NCBI RefSeq assembly: GCF_025698545.1 | Contig: NC_068576.1 | Coordinates: 52,548,390-52,612,389 of the forward strand | Direction: 5' to 3' | DNA length: 64,000 nucleotides | From: Gossypium raimondii | Lineage: Eukaryota; Streptophyta; Magnoliopsida; Malvales; Malvaceae | Shown: one piece after another, positions 13,347 to 25,196 of the stretch | Layout of the letters: the number at the start of each line of letters is the position of its first letter | Numbering within the stretch: the first letter of the stretch is position 1 | The notes under the pieces: generated by a model | Told to the model about the DNA's origin: nothing | What the model saw: only the letters and a program-made list of their open reading frames with translations | Databases searched by the model: none | Position numbers and translations under genes: made by a program

Positions 13347-13962
13347 TTAGCAATCCAAAAGAATCGTAGCGGTGCAATTGAGCTAAAAATATTGCACCGA
13401 AGATAAAAATGCATCTAAATGTAACTTAAAATCTTTTTTTTTTTTTTTGTTTCTAGTAATGCATTATTAGTGAAAATTTTAGTAAGGTTGAAATGTTGTT
13501 TTGTGTTTTAAACAATATATTTTTCTATTATGCCTTAAAGGAAAATGTGCCATAAAATTAAGTCAAAATAAAAATATTGGTTAGAGAATATATTTTATAT
13601 ATATTTTCAGACACCAAAACATTTGGTGTAAAGTACAAAATTACCTAAATAATTACAAAACACTATCATATAGTTTATCAATAACTTTCTCTTTATTTCA
13701 ACTATAGTATTTAATATATAAATTTATATAATATATTCGGTGTGACAAATTCTAGAAATAAAAAGATAAAACTCATATTGAAGGCAAAGTCCCCACACCA
13801 GTGGCATGATTATATCAATCACACCAATTTGACCAAAGGAACGGCTAAAGATCCTTGATATTCCTTACACCCGCGAAACACCGGATCATTTCATTTCCTC
13901 TATAATAAAAACATGATAATATCATCGCATGGATATTGTCTGTCTTTCCATTTTTCTCTCCT

Positions 13963-13970
13963 ATAAATAA
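13963..13970 (+). promoter_or_regulatory. Candidate TATA box of the KUA1/MYBS3 gene
   Basis: TATAAATA about 175 bp before the start codon, inside a pyrimidine-rich promoter stretch. Distance and sequence fit a core promoter. No transcript evidence is available here. Confidence 0.5.
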
Positions 13971-14139
13971 CACAGCCGCAGTGAGGAACCAAATAACGGG
14001 GAAAAATAACCTGGTCCTTTTTTTTTTTTGTTCAAAAGCGAATCCCTAACTCGCATGCTGTTCGGATCTTAATCGTCGAAGATCCGATTCATATTTATCT
14101 CTGATCTGATCCAAAACGAAACCACCCGGCCTCTGAGAA

Positions 14140-16887
14140 ATGACGCGTCGCTGCTCGCATTGCAGCCACAACGGGCACAACTCCAGAACCTGCCCGAATC
14201 GTGGTGTCAAGTTGTTCGGAGTTCGGTTGACTGACGGGTTGGTTCGGAAGAGTGCCAGTATGAGTAACTTATCCCAATTCGCCGGGTCCAATTCTGCCGG
14301 GCATAACGGGAATGGGTCGGGTTCGCCCGGTGAAGGTCCGGATCACGCCGATGGTTATGCTTCCGAGGATTTTGTCCCTGGATCGTCTTCGAGTCGTGAT
14401 AGGAAAAAAGGTTTCATTCTTTCAAGGGTTAATTTGATTCTCTCTTCTTTTTTTGCTTTGTTGAAGTTTTTATGTGGTGGGTAATTAGATTAAGGACTAT
14501 GAGTGATGGTATGAGAAAGTGTTCCGACTTCCGAGTCTTTAAGTATTTGCTTTGACTATATATGTATTGCTCCGAGTACTGTGATCTTGTGGGATTTTCA
14601 CATTTTTAGTTTTTACTTTCATGCTTCTAGGATTACATAGTTCAGGGAGTAAAGGTAAAATTGTTTTTTTTGGTGAATTTGTTTTTTTTCTTTTGATTGC
14701 GGTAAAGTGGGTTGTTGATGTATTAAGAAATGGATCGGATAACTTAAAGCCTTTAATGATGATGTAGAATGTATAAAGATATTTGAAATGGTGGACAAGG
14801 AAAGATTGTAAGCACTGGGATGGGATGCATATAATCTGAAATATTTAATCCAAAAGATTTGTTGGTTATTTATGATATGAAGTTTACGGGGTTGAATGTC
14901 CCCCCTTTCGACAGGAATGATTATCAGATTTAGTATCACTGAGTTTTGAACTTAATATAATGTTTACACACATACAAACACATATTTGTGCTTGTTGGTT
15001 GCTTACATTTTTCTATTTTTGGATGATCCTCTAAAAAAATTGATCATAGATCTGCCGCAGTTAACATTAGAAGTCTAGAATTTACAAGGTAAAGTGATGT
15101 ATAGGTGACTGCTTTCCAGTTATTGATTTATCAAAGTGATAGTATAGCAACCTTGTAGTTTCTGAAGTTATTGAATTGAGTTATAATTTGTTTTGCAGGT
15201 GTTCCATGGACTGAAGAGGAGCATCGGATGTTTCTACTTGGACTGCAAAAACTTGGGAAAGGTGATTGGCGTGGAATCTCTCGCAATTACGTTATATCAA
15301 GGACTCCTACTCAAGTGGCTAGCCATGCTCAGAAATATTTCATCAGGCAGTCCAACGTTTCTAGGAGAAAAAGACGTTCCAGCCTTTTTGATATTGTAGC
15401 AGATGAAGTTAGTACCCTTCTCTCTATGAATGATACTTCAATTGTCATATATAAACAACTTTGACTCCAAAAATTTTTGTTGACCATTTGAATCTCCAGT
15501 CACTTTTGATTATTATAAGAAATTGGAGTAGGAATGATTATGAATACGATGAATATATCCTTGAGATTTCAATTTATTGCCTGTGAAGATTTTGTTTCTT
15601 TATTGTTGGAATTTATCTTTAGTGCACTTGGTTTGCCTACAAATATTGATTTTGAGAATAAATACTTGGGTGTTTTATTTTCCCACACATATCAAATGGG
15701 AGGCTGCAGTTCCTGTCTTCTGTGTTGCTCCGACTCTTCATTTTTCTTGAATTCTTGAATTGTCTACGTGTGATATTTATGTTCCATAGATATTCAGATA
15801 TGGGATTGGGTTATATGTGACCCTTCAGTGACCATCAGAAAACGTGGAAGAACTTGGAAAAGGTTGGACATATCTGCTTGGGGATTCAGTCTGAGGATGA
15901 GGGTGAGGATGGTGAAGGGTCGAGAGTGGGGAGTTGTCCAGGGGCTTGATTTGGTGGTTTTGGGCCGTGCAGAACTTTGGTAAATTTGGTTAGGTGTTAG
16001 TTTGGCTGGGGATTAAACAGTGAAGGACATTGGTTGTGATGGAGGGAGATGAAGGTGAGTTAGAGTTGAAGTAGTGGTGAGGCTGATAGTTGGGGTTAGG
16101 CAATAAAGGGTTTTGTTTGTGGTAGATGAAGCTGGCGTTGGTCAGGTGTGTTGGCTAGTAGACGATGGTGCAACTGAATGGGGATTTTGGTTCTGACGCT
16201 CACACCCAAGTCTAGTGAGCATAGCTTATTTTAATCTAGTTATTTTGGGGTGTGCAGTTATTCTAACTTGGTTCTTCTAGAGATAATAGGTTTATACCAA
16301 TTACTTATTATGTCCATATTAGTATTCTTCAGTGGATTGGTTTCTGGATGCAATTTGTCTAATTGATCATTTTCCTCATCACTTTCTTGCAGTCGGGTGA
16401 CACACCAATGGTATCACCGGATTTGTTCACTGCAAACCACCCACTGGATGAAACGCAGAGCACTGACCAGTTGCCTATTCCTCCTCCATTGGATGAAGAA
16501 GACGAATCAATGGATTCCAACAACTCAAATGATGGGGAACCAGTTCCTCATCCAACATCGGAGATCTCCGAACCCTGTTACCCAGTAGTATATCCTGCTT
16601 ACTTCCCACCATTCTATCCATTTTCATTTCCATATTGGATGGGTTACAACACAGAACCAACCAAGACCGACACGCATGAAGTGGTGAAGCCAACAGCAGT
16701 ACATTCAAAGAGCCCGATCAACGTGGATGAGCTGGTGGGCATGTCGAAACTGAGCTTGGGAGAATCTATCGGTGATAATGGCCCATCCTCACTTTCATTG
16801 AAACTTGATGGTTCATCCAGACAGTCTGCATTCCATGCCAATCCGTCGTCACGTAATTCAAGTGGGAGTCCAATCCATGCAGTTTAG
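14140..16887 (+). CDS. KUA1: SHAQKYF-class 1R-MYB transcription factor (KUA1/MYBS3 type), 3 exons
   Basis: A nuclear MYB-related factor that binds TATCCA-type elements. In Arabidopsis KUA1/MYBH affects cell expansion and senescence; rice MYBS3 represses sugar-starvation genes and acts in cold adaptation. Exons: 14140-14410, 15199-15407, 16393-16887. Phases fit and give 324 aa. Domain order: a CX2CX4HX4C zinc knuckle (C5, C8, H13, C18), the conserved KLFGVRL motif at 24-30, a Ser/Gly linker, then one MYB repeat at about 91-143 with W94, W114 and SHAQKYF at 132-138. A Pro/Tyr-rich segment follows at about 220-245, and an LSLKL EAR-like repression motif at 294-298. A TATA box lies upstream. The gene is intact. 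Which paralogue of the small KUA1/MYBS3 group it represents cannot be decided without a tree. Confidence 0.93.
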
Positions 16888-19514
16888 GCGCCCACCTTTA
16901 TGTTCAACTACTACCTTAGGGTTAGCTGAGGGTCTGTAAGCAGTACAGGTTATTGTTAATAGAAGAATAATCATGTGCAGTATGTTCCTTTTTTTTGGTT
17001 TAGATTTATTTGAATCTTTTAACTGTTTTCGTAATGATTTGCTTTATATTTTAAGCTGTATCCTCTCAGCTGCATTTCGAGAATCACATCCAGAGGCGAA
17101 CTTAGGAATACAATATATAGACCCTCGTTCTTTGTTACCAACGGTTCTTGCGACGGTATTGCCAGTAGCAGCATTCTTAGCGGTAGGATTTTTTAAGCAC
17201 TATTCTGGACAGCATCTGTTGACATCATTATTTAGAACTTAAAAATTTGGGCACAGCTTGGGAAAGCTGTGGAACTAATTTTGAGAATATCTTTGTTAAG
17301 CTTTGGAAGATTAATATGATTTTTGTGTTTCTCTCACTTTTGGAATGCTTTGTGGAGGTTCGTCAGATATGTATACTTCTGCTAAAATCAAATAAACCTA
17401 CTTCACTTAATCGCTCAACTATCAAAATTAATTCAGTTAAAATTTTAATTTGATTCAAAAGCAGATATATATTAGTTCTTTTGCAGTGCATGGTATATTT
17501 TTAATTGATTATCTTAATTTAAAAATAATAATGCATAATACTAATTTTTGAATAAATATTTGATTTTGCACAGTAATTTTAATTTTTTTGAAACTATTTT
17601 AATTATTTAAAAATATTAATGTAATTAATTTAAAAACTGTTTTAAATTTATGTTTCTGGAATAAATTATAAAAATATTTTTAATATGATTTAAATGTTTA
17701 TTAAAAGTGACGGTGTAAAATAAAATATATATTTAAATTAATTTTATAAAAATCCTTATAGAAATATTTTTTACTTTGTAAAATATTACCTAATTTTAAA
17801 TATTAAATTTGATGATGTGTCAAGTATTGAGAGTGTGAAAATATTAAAATTGTGAATAACAACTTTAATTATAAAAATATGAAGGATTTAATTATATACT
17901 TTAAAAATTATAACAAATTTTACTTTAAGCATTGACATTCAATTTTGAAGGAAAATGTTATTAAGGGTTAATTATAAAATTTAATAATTATAAATAACCT
18001 AAATATGAAAAAATAAAAATAAAAATCTCATTAGTCTACTTTCTTCGTTTGCTCTAAAACTTACTATAATATGTATATATATTAAATATTTTTATTTTGA
18101 ATTTATTCAAAATTACTTAATTAGTATATGATTTTTTTTACTTAGTCGATACATAAACTTACATTTCGTCACACACATTACCCTAATTTGTGAACGACAT
18201 TAATTTTAAAGATTAACGATAGTTTGACCTATGATTTATCCAAAATCTTTAATTGGTACTCAAATTTATCCAAAAGTAACTAATTAATGCATGAATTTAT
18301 TCAAAAATTATATTTTTTAAATTAATTTATATTTTTAAATTTATGTCCATCCTAAGATTAACCTTCCGTGTTGTTAGTGCAAAAGCCTAGATATCTATAA
18401 GCTCAATATGTATGAACCAAATGAGCTTTATATCTATAGATATGATAGATCAAAGAAAAAAATATTATGAAAAATAATCTTAATGTAATGTTTTTTGTTA
18501 TTGTCGTGAATATTATTTTTAATGTAACTAGCAGGTGTCCCGTGCTTCGCCCTCAATGAAATGATAAAATAAAATATATAATTATGAAATAATTATACCA
18601 ATTGATACTCAATAATAGGTAGGGTTTGTCGATTAAGTTTTTATTCGATTGGTTCGAGTATTGTTATCAATGCAGGAGAACGTAGATACAAGTGTGCTAA
18701 AGCATATTAGCTTCTTATTTATAGATTGATAAGTAACTAAGGGTAATTTTAAATATTGTGTCAAAAAAAACATATATAATAATGAGATGGTTAAAAGAAA
18801 CATAATTAATAATTCTCATCATTCCAACTATTTATCGCTTTCACCACTAGGGACGAAGCCTTTTCTTTTTTTTTTTGAGAGAGTTTAATTATAAATTTTA
18901 AGGGTTAAAATATAATTTTATTATTTCATAGTTTAAAAAATAATTAAAATTTTATCATATTAAGAATTAAAATATAAATTTATCATTATATTACCTTACA
19001 ATTTTTAGGCTACTGTACACTTGTTGTATGAAATATGCTTTGATTTTATTCTGCACAATCTCTCTATGACACTTTATTTTATTAGTTTGTAATATCTCTT
19101 CATCTAAACAAAATAATTCCCTATATTTTAGCCCAATTTGAATATCTCTTTTGTAGTTTGCATCAGCTGGTTTTTTTTTTAGTTTAAATTTTTGTATTAA
19201 ATAATATGATAGTTTTGTTTTTTTTCCTTATTATGAGCATATAGAATGAAAAATAGTAATAATATAATTAATTTAATATATATTCTATAGCTAAGTTTTT
19301 AATAAATAAATAAGTAAGATTCAGTTCTAGATCACTTCAAAATATACTGTGTGTGACCAATTAAGAATTTACACATAAACAGTAATTTTATTTAAGTAAA
19401 AATTTATAAATATTTGAAAATAAATCAACATGTAATTATAATCCTAAAACATAATTGAAAACCTAATTTAATTTATAAGCGTAAGATACGGAAAAACCTA
19501 TAAGCAGGGCAGAA
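16888..19514. other. MYB-gene 3' UTR and AT-rich intergenic DNA
   Basis: The first 350 bases probably contain the 3' UTR; an 89-codon ORF here (16973-17242) has no recognisable similarity. From about 17380 the sequence is very AT-rich, with only short ORFs. I see no RNA gene and no element with intact ends. Confidence 0.45.
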
Positions 19515-19760
19515 ACAAAAAAAAAATTTAAGAGGGCGAAATTAAATTGTAATTTTTACGATAGTAAATCGTAAAATTGTAATTTTACCATTTTAATAGT
19601 CAATATCTTTATAACTTTTAAATAACTAAATCAAATTTTATCATTTTAAGAGGGCCAATGTATAATTTTATCTTTATTAATTTAAAATTTTAAAATTTTA
19701 AATAAAAAATGTATTTTAAGAGGTCGAACCCTTACCAACCCCATAATTAGGCCCCTATCT
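19515..19760. repeat. Dispersed short repeat, copy 1
   Basis: Shares its order of motifs with copies at about 52005-52790 and 61340-61605: a run like GGGCGAAATTAAATT, then TTTACGAT, then CCATTTTAATAG, and ending near CCCTTAC..CCC. It serves as the uninterrupted version of the copy at 52 kb. It probably belongs to a non-autonomous element family. Ends not fixed. Confidence 0.5.
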
Positions 19761-19984
19761 ATAAGAAATGACAGTCAAAATACATAAAAATGAAAATAAG
19801 CTATAAAAATTATTCCTAACGTAAGAATTGATATATATTTAGTGAAAATCGATTTTAAATAGTATAGTAATTATAGTAAATACCGATTTTAAAACACTAT
19901 ATTAGTTAACATTAAACTCTGGGGTGTGCCTCCTATTTTCGGACAAATTAGAGAAGAAACAGAATTGATGTCATGACGAGGAGG

Positions 19985-20436
19985 AGCACGACGCCGCGAC
20001 GAGGCGATATGTCACGTCACTACGTGGTGATGTGTATTCAACTTAAATCGGGTTTATTCTCCTAGTTAAACTCTGTTATCTTTTCTCAATTAAATTCTGA
20101 TTAATTTATAAATATTTTAGTCATATTAGCACTTTAATATTACTCTATTTAAAGAGTCTTTGTAACATTGTTTAGAGGGCTGATAGAATATCTCTTAGGT
20201 GAGATTTGATAAAGAGTTTTAGTGTGGGTTTTTGAGAGAGCTTTGTACTCGGGTTTTTGAGTTTTGCTCATTTAGGTTATTTTCTTCATATTGTGCTATT
20301 CGTTTATTTTCTCATTAAGTGAAGTCTCTTTTACCTGTGGTTTTTATTACCTTCAAATGAGTTTTCCACGTAAATATTTGTATATTTGATTTTCTCTATT
20401 TTACTTGTCCATTGCTTATGCGAGTCGATCCCCAAC
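19985..20436 (+). repeat. Possible Ty1/copia LTR fragment
   Basis: The right part (about 20230-20436) looks like the 3' end of copia LTRs in general plan: GTGAAGTCTC, then GAGTTTTCCACGTAAAT, then a T-rich stretch and a CCAACA end. The left limit is uncertain. No pol or second LTR is near, so this would be a solo or truncated LTR. Confidence 0.4.
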
Positions 20437-21149
20437 ATAAACATTGTATATGTATTTGGTTGGTTATCTGTAATTTAACCATAAATATAAATTTAATATA
20501 TATAAATAAAATTTACCTCAACTGTAATTTCAATATATATATAAAATGTAATATATTTTTGGATTAGCCGTAATTTTACTGGTAAAATTTAATATATATA
20601 TATATATATATATACGAATTTAATATAAATTCAATATATAATTTTACTATAAATAAACTTGGTACATTAAATAAGCTGTACATGAAATTATAAATTTTAT
20701 TATCAAATTAACTATTTAATTATATTTAACACTCAAAACATTTTAAAATATTTTTAAATACAATATAAAAATTAAAATTAAAACTAAAACTAATTTGGTT
20801 AAAAATGTTTAAAATAAAATTTTGTATACATTTTAAAACATTTTAAAATTAAAAAATGATTTTAATTTTTAAAATTTTTTATATTTAACACTCAAAAATA
20901 AAAAAATTTAAATACAATATTTATCAAAATTTTATGCATTTAAAAGTTTCAAATTTTGAGATACTATTTGTTTTTAATTTACGAATTTTCAAATTTCAAA
21001 ATATTATTTATAATATTTTCTAATAAGAAATGTTTTAAACAACTAAATAAAAAATGTCTTGTCAAAATTTAAATAAATTTAAAGAATTTTTATAACTGTA
21101 ACTATTAATTTTTTTAGTTTTTATTTAAATAATAACAGTGAATTTATAC
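20437..21149. other. AT-rich spacer with a TA dinucleotide run
   Basis: Extremely AT-rich sequence with a (TA)n run near 20596-20614. No coding or structural feature supported. Confidence 0.4.
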
Positions 21150-21158
21150 GGGAAGAAA

Positions 21159-21365
21159 GGGTTTTTACAAAATAATATAAAAATAAAATTACCAAAATGT
21201 TATAAATTTTTTTTATTTACCAAAATATATATAATTTTTTTATTTACCAAAATATATAAAAAAAAACAGAAAAAAAAACCTGGACTGATTTGACAGTTCC
21301 CTAGGTGAAGGGAACACTGTTGGCGGCACCAAACAAGGATTCCCTGTTGGCGGCACCACCTTAAA
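21159..21365. repeat. MULE-1 left TIR with subterminal GGCGGCACC motifs
   Basis: Pairs with 24949-25187 in inverse orientation: TTACCAAAAT repeats, then a block with GACAGTTCCCT, GGGAACACTGTTGGCGGCAC and CCCTGTTGGCGGCACC. The repeated GGCGGCACC motifs sit just inside the terminus. Confidence 0.85.
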
Positions 21366-21383
21366 TATTAAGGGTGGTCGGTT

Positions 21384-21620
21384 GGTGGGGGGAAGAAGGA
21401 GAGGGGAAGAAGAAGAAATAAACGAAGAAAAAAAAGAAGGAAAAGGAAAGGAGAGGAAAGAAAGAAAAAGAAGGAATGAAAAGGAAAGGGGAGGAAAGAA
21501 AGAAAAAGAAGGAAAGAAAAGGAAATGGGAGGAAAGAAAGAAAAATAAGGAAAGAAAAGGAAAGGAGAAGAGAAAAAAAAAAAAAGAAGAAGAAGAGGAA
21601 GGAAGGAAAAAAAGAAAATA
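21384..21620 (+). repeat. Polypurine (A/G) tract in MULE-1
   Basis: About 240 bases almost entirely A and G on the plus strand, made of GGAAAGAAAG-like imperfect repeats. It translates to a K/E/R-only peptide, which I take as a by-product of composition. A pyrimidine tract (about 24838-24920) lies at the mirrored place inside the other TIR. Confidence 0.75.
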
Positions 21621-22718
21621 AGGTAATTTTATTATTAATTTAAGATTTTGTAATATTTGTGTGTTAAAAATAATGTTAAGTACATTTTACGTATTTTATT
21701 AATTTATTTAGGATATATAATTTTGAGATATATTTAGCATGAAAAATTCATGGTATGTACATTATATGTTGATTAGGAATTTTTTATGAAATTGACTTAG
21801 GATGTTGAAATTAGTTTTGTTAGGAAAATAACATTAAAAGTAAAATGATAAAGAAATATATTTAAGAAAGCATAAAATACGAAAAGAAAAACGAAAATTA
21901 TATATTCACGAAAGTAAGAAAATGCGAAAAAATTATATCTTTAATAAATTTTAAACATAATGCACTGAAAAAGTATAAAATTATAAAATTTAAAATGACG
22001 ATATTTTTAAAATAATAAAATGCGGAGAAAAAATACGAACAAATGGCCAAAATAATAGTGTATTACTAACTTTTAAAAATTGAGAAATAGTTAATACAAA
22101 TATTTTTAAAAAAATGTCATGAAATAATAGAAAGTAATAAAATAAAAATAAAAATATTTTTATTGAAAGTAATAAAAGTCGGAAAAAATACGAGCAAATG
22201 GCGGGATAAGGATTTTTTCTTACACCAAATAAAAACCCGTTTTAGTAATTTTTATTTTGGTAAATAATATATATATATATAATATTTTGGTATTTTTAAA
22301 TATTTTATTATTTTTGTAATGTTTTATTATGGGTTTTATAAAAAGTAATATAAAAATAAAAATTACCAAAATATTATAACTTTTTTATTTACCAAAATAT
22401 ATATAATTTTTTATTTACCAAAATATATCAAAAAAGTAAAAAACAAAAGAACAAAAAAAAGGAAAAAACACACTAAATTTATAAATTAATTTTACACTAA
22501 ATACACTAAATAATACGAGTAAATGACAGGATAATGGTTTTTTATAGTAAATTAATTTTAAAACACACTAAATTAATAAATTTAAAACATTATGTAAAAT
22601 TATAAAATTAGAAATGAAGATATTTTTTAAAGTAATAAAATGCGGAGAAAAAAATACGAACAAATGGCCGAAGTAAGAGTTTTTTACTAACTTTTTTTTT
22701 CAACTTGCAGGCATCGCA

Positions 22719-24082
22719 ATGGCTTCATTGATTAGCAAAAAAAGCCACATATCTGATGCGGTTAATAACGCGGTATGAGTTATTATTTATTAATCACGGG
22801 TTCTATTTATTTAAAAAGGATAGACGTACAAAGAAATAATGTTATCGTAAAATTTTTTCTGTAATTTAACACTATCAGGACTCGTACCGAGTTTTAAGGG
22901 GCCGTGTGAGTGTTTTGAAGAATACTCTGGATGCACGGTTGATGCCGTACTTAAAGCTAGCCGGATTTGGGTCCGTAGCACAGATCCGGTACACCGTATT
23001 GCGCTTTGATTTATTATCTGCGCTAGTGGAGCGGTGGCGCCCGGAGACCCACACTTTTCATTTTCCGTGCGGGGAGTGCACGGTGACCTTGGAGGATGTA
23101 GCGTTGCAGCTTGGGCTCCCAATTGACGGGAGTCCCGTAACGGGAATATCTGCATTTACCGATCCGGATGCACTTTGCTATCAGCTTCTAGGAGACTCAC
23201 CAGGGGACGGTGAGTCATATTTTTCGGGCGTATTATTTACATGGCTGAAAGCCAAGTATGGACAATTATCAGCGACAGCCACTGAAGGCGAGTTGATGTA
23301 CGCTGCTCGAGCGTACATCATGCACCAATTATAAATTTCAACATGGTCGAGTGGTATCACGGGGATCGGGTGCTACGGCAGTTTGGTGCAATCCAACCTA
23401 TCCCGGATCGCCGTGTGAGGTGAGAGAAGTGCACGGCAAGAATAAGAGAGGAAAATCGGTGATAGATTGGGGAATTAAGCACCGGAAATTTGTGGCGCTG
23501 TGGAATGATCGATTTCATCGAAGACCTCAGATGGTTATGGCTACCGACTCGCAACCATCAGAAGAGTATATGCAATGGTACATTAGTTGCGGGAAGCCAT
23601 ATTTATACGGAGGCCAGTCGGTTGTAATCCCCCAGCACATACAGCGACATGGGGGATCGTCCACAGCGGCCGAGCATGATGCAGATCCCATGGCATATTA
23701 TTCTCCGAAACCACCGGAGCCCGAGCAGGAGCCCCAGCCAGATCCGGAACAATCTGGATTTGTCGGTTCAGATAGCTATCATCCAGAATTGTCAGGCACT
23801 TACAATTTGCCGAGCTTCTCATGGCCAGAATATGCATACGACTTTGAACTATTCGGATCCTACTCGCCCGGCCCATATCCGCAGCATTATGGGACTCCCT
23901 CAGGTGCATCAAGTTCGTCGCTGCCGAACGAGGGACCTGCTCAAAATGATTTCCTCCCTGTTTTTACTACACCACCACCTGCGCCAAATGATAATGTCGG
24001 TCGTCGCGGGCACTCAGAACGTGACCGTCGACCTCCGAATAGGTATACCCCTAGGACTACACCATCGAACCATCAAATTTAG
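22719..24082 (+). pseudogene. Plant mobile domain (PMD) gene in MULE-1, internally deleted
   Basis: PMD proteins (the aminotransferase-like family that includes MAIN/MAIL1) occur both as host genes and as passengers of transposons. The host forms act with a PP7-type phosphatase in genome maintenance and silencing. Exon 1 is 22719-22772 (18 codons). Exon 2 starts at 22879 after TATCAG and encodes the PMD core with LKLAGFGSV, RWRPETHTFHFPCGE and VTLEDVALQLGL. At about 23327 the frame meets TAA exactly where, compared with MULE-2, a stretch covering the middle exons is missing. The C-terminal part continues out of frame (WGIKHRKFVALWNDRFHR, then a Pro/Ser/Gly-rich tail to 24082), with a further small frameshift near 23400. 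As it stands it could make an N-terminal PMD fragment only. Confidence 0.82.
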
Positions 24083-24157
24083 GGGTGTATGGCACATGTT
24101 TGTACATTAACACGTTTGTACTTTTTTGTATCAATTTAATTATTCTAATTTTTACTA

Positions 24158-24332
24158 TCCTTCTCCCACAACGTCTTAAAATTTTTGCATTAATCCTTGC
24201 CTTCATTTCATCAAACGAGACATTTCTATTAAATCTCATTGCTATTTGTTGCTGACATTCAAATACACATCCAACACTTGTTGTCAAGATGACTCCGTCG
24301 AAATAAACGCATACAAAAAACTTAGCATCCAT
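24158..24332 (-). pseudogene. MULE-1 transposase stub (N-terminus only)
   Basis: The minus strand starts MDAKFFVCVYFDGV and runs to the RRCGRR segment, almost identical to the first 55-60 residues of the MULE-2 transposase. Homology then stops abruptly, so the DNA-binding, DDE and zinc-finger parts are deleted. What remains is the PB1-like N-terminal segment of plant MULE transposases. Near-identity with MULE-2 indicates recent common ancestry. Confidence 0.85.
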
Positions 24333-24470
24333 CTTCAATATTTAATCTGTCAAAAAATAAACAAAATCTCGTAAAACATCTTGCATGGATAATAAATAAC
24401 TTAAATATAAAAAAAAAACTAATGTTTCAATATTCAATTTTGTACATGAAAGCCATTTAACCACTAATCC

Positions 24471-24596
24471 TAATAACTAACACAATAATAATATTAATAA
24501 TTTTATATACAAAATAATACTAACTAAAATTATTAATAACTAACACAATAATAATATTAATAATTTTATATACAAAATAATACTAACTAAAATTAT
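24471..24596. repeat. Perfect 63-bp tandem duplication
   Basis: Two identical 63-bp units (24471-24533, 24534-24596), each beginning TAATAACTAACACAATAATA, with a partial third start at 24597. Located in the AT-rich segment of MULE-1 between the transposase stub and the right TIR. Confidence 0.85.
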
Positions 24597-24948
24597 TAAT
24601 AACTAACTACAAAAATAATACTAATTTTTACTAACAATAATACTAAGTAACATCTTAATAATAATAATAATAATATAAAATTTTTTTGTAATATTTTGAT
24701 AATAAAACCCTAACTAAAACTATTAATTTGAGTTTTATTGATTTTAATCTTAATAACTAAACTAAAACAAAAAAAAATACAAATTATACAAAACAATAAC
24801 AATAACATAATCAAATATTTTTAAAAAAATACCTGATTTTTCTCTTCTCTTTCTCTCTTTTTCTCTTTTTTTTCGCAGCACCTCTTCTTTCTTTTCTTTT
24901 TTTTTTTCTTATTTTTCTTGTTTCAGCTGGACAGAGTTCGTGTTTATA

Positions 24949-25187
24949 ACACGAGTGGTGCCGCCAACAGAGAATCCTTGTTTGGTGCCACCAACAGGGT
25001 TCCCTTGTTTGGTGCCGCCAACAGTGTTCCCTTCACCCAGGGAACTGTCAAATCAGTCCAGATTTTTTTTCTGTTTTTTTTATATATTTTGGTAAATAAA
25101 AAAAAATTATATATATTTTGGTAAATAAAAAAATGTATAACATTTTGGTAATTTTTTAATTTTTTATATTATTTTTGTAAAAAACCC
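24949..25187. repeat. MULE-1 right TIR
   Basis: Inverted copy of the left end. Three GGTGCCGCCAACA or GGTGCCACCAACA motifs are spaced about 30 bp apart, then CAGGGAACTGTCAAATC, TTTTGGTAAATAAA repeats, and the terminal AAAACCC. Confidence 0.85.
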
Positions 25188-25196
25188 GGGAAGAAA

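Larger units (their letters stand above)
21159..25187. mobile_element. MULE-1: non-autonomous Mutator-like element, 4.0 kb, carrying a PMD gene
   Basis: Long inverted ends start GGGTTTTTACAAAATAATAT and finish with the matching inverse ending TTTTTGTAAAAAACCC. The 9-bp direct repeat GGGAAGAAA flanks the element exactly (21150-21158 and 25188-25196), as expected for Mutator-type insertion. Inside are a PMD gene on the plus strand (22719-24082) and a minus-strand stub of the transposase N-terminus (24158-24332). Compared with MULE-2 the element is inverted. It has lost most of the transposase and the middle of the PMD gene. The ends look mobile, but movement would need transposase from another copy. 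Confidence 0.88.

Noticed and set aside
13209-13406. 65-codon ORF
   Set aside because: Lies inside the palindromic Tourist-like MITE.
16973-17242. 89-codon ORF after the MYB gene
   Set aside because: Unrecognised, low complexity, in the likely 3' UTR region; no splice or promoter context.
21382-21621. 79-codon ORF rich in K, E and R
   Set aside because: It is a purine microsatellite in frame by composition; no family resemblance, and the same tract occurs as pyrimidines at the other end of the element.
22230-22440. TIR-like segment inside MULE-1, suggesting another nested MULE
   Set aside because: The same internal segment occurs at the equivalent place in MULE-2 (around 33390-33461 plus 49261-49370), so it is an ancestral internal duplication of the family rather than a new insertion.
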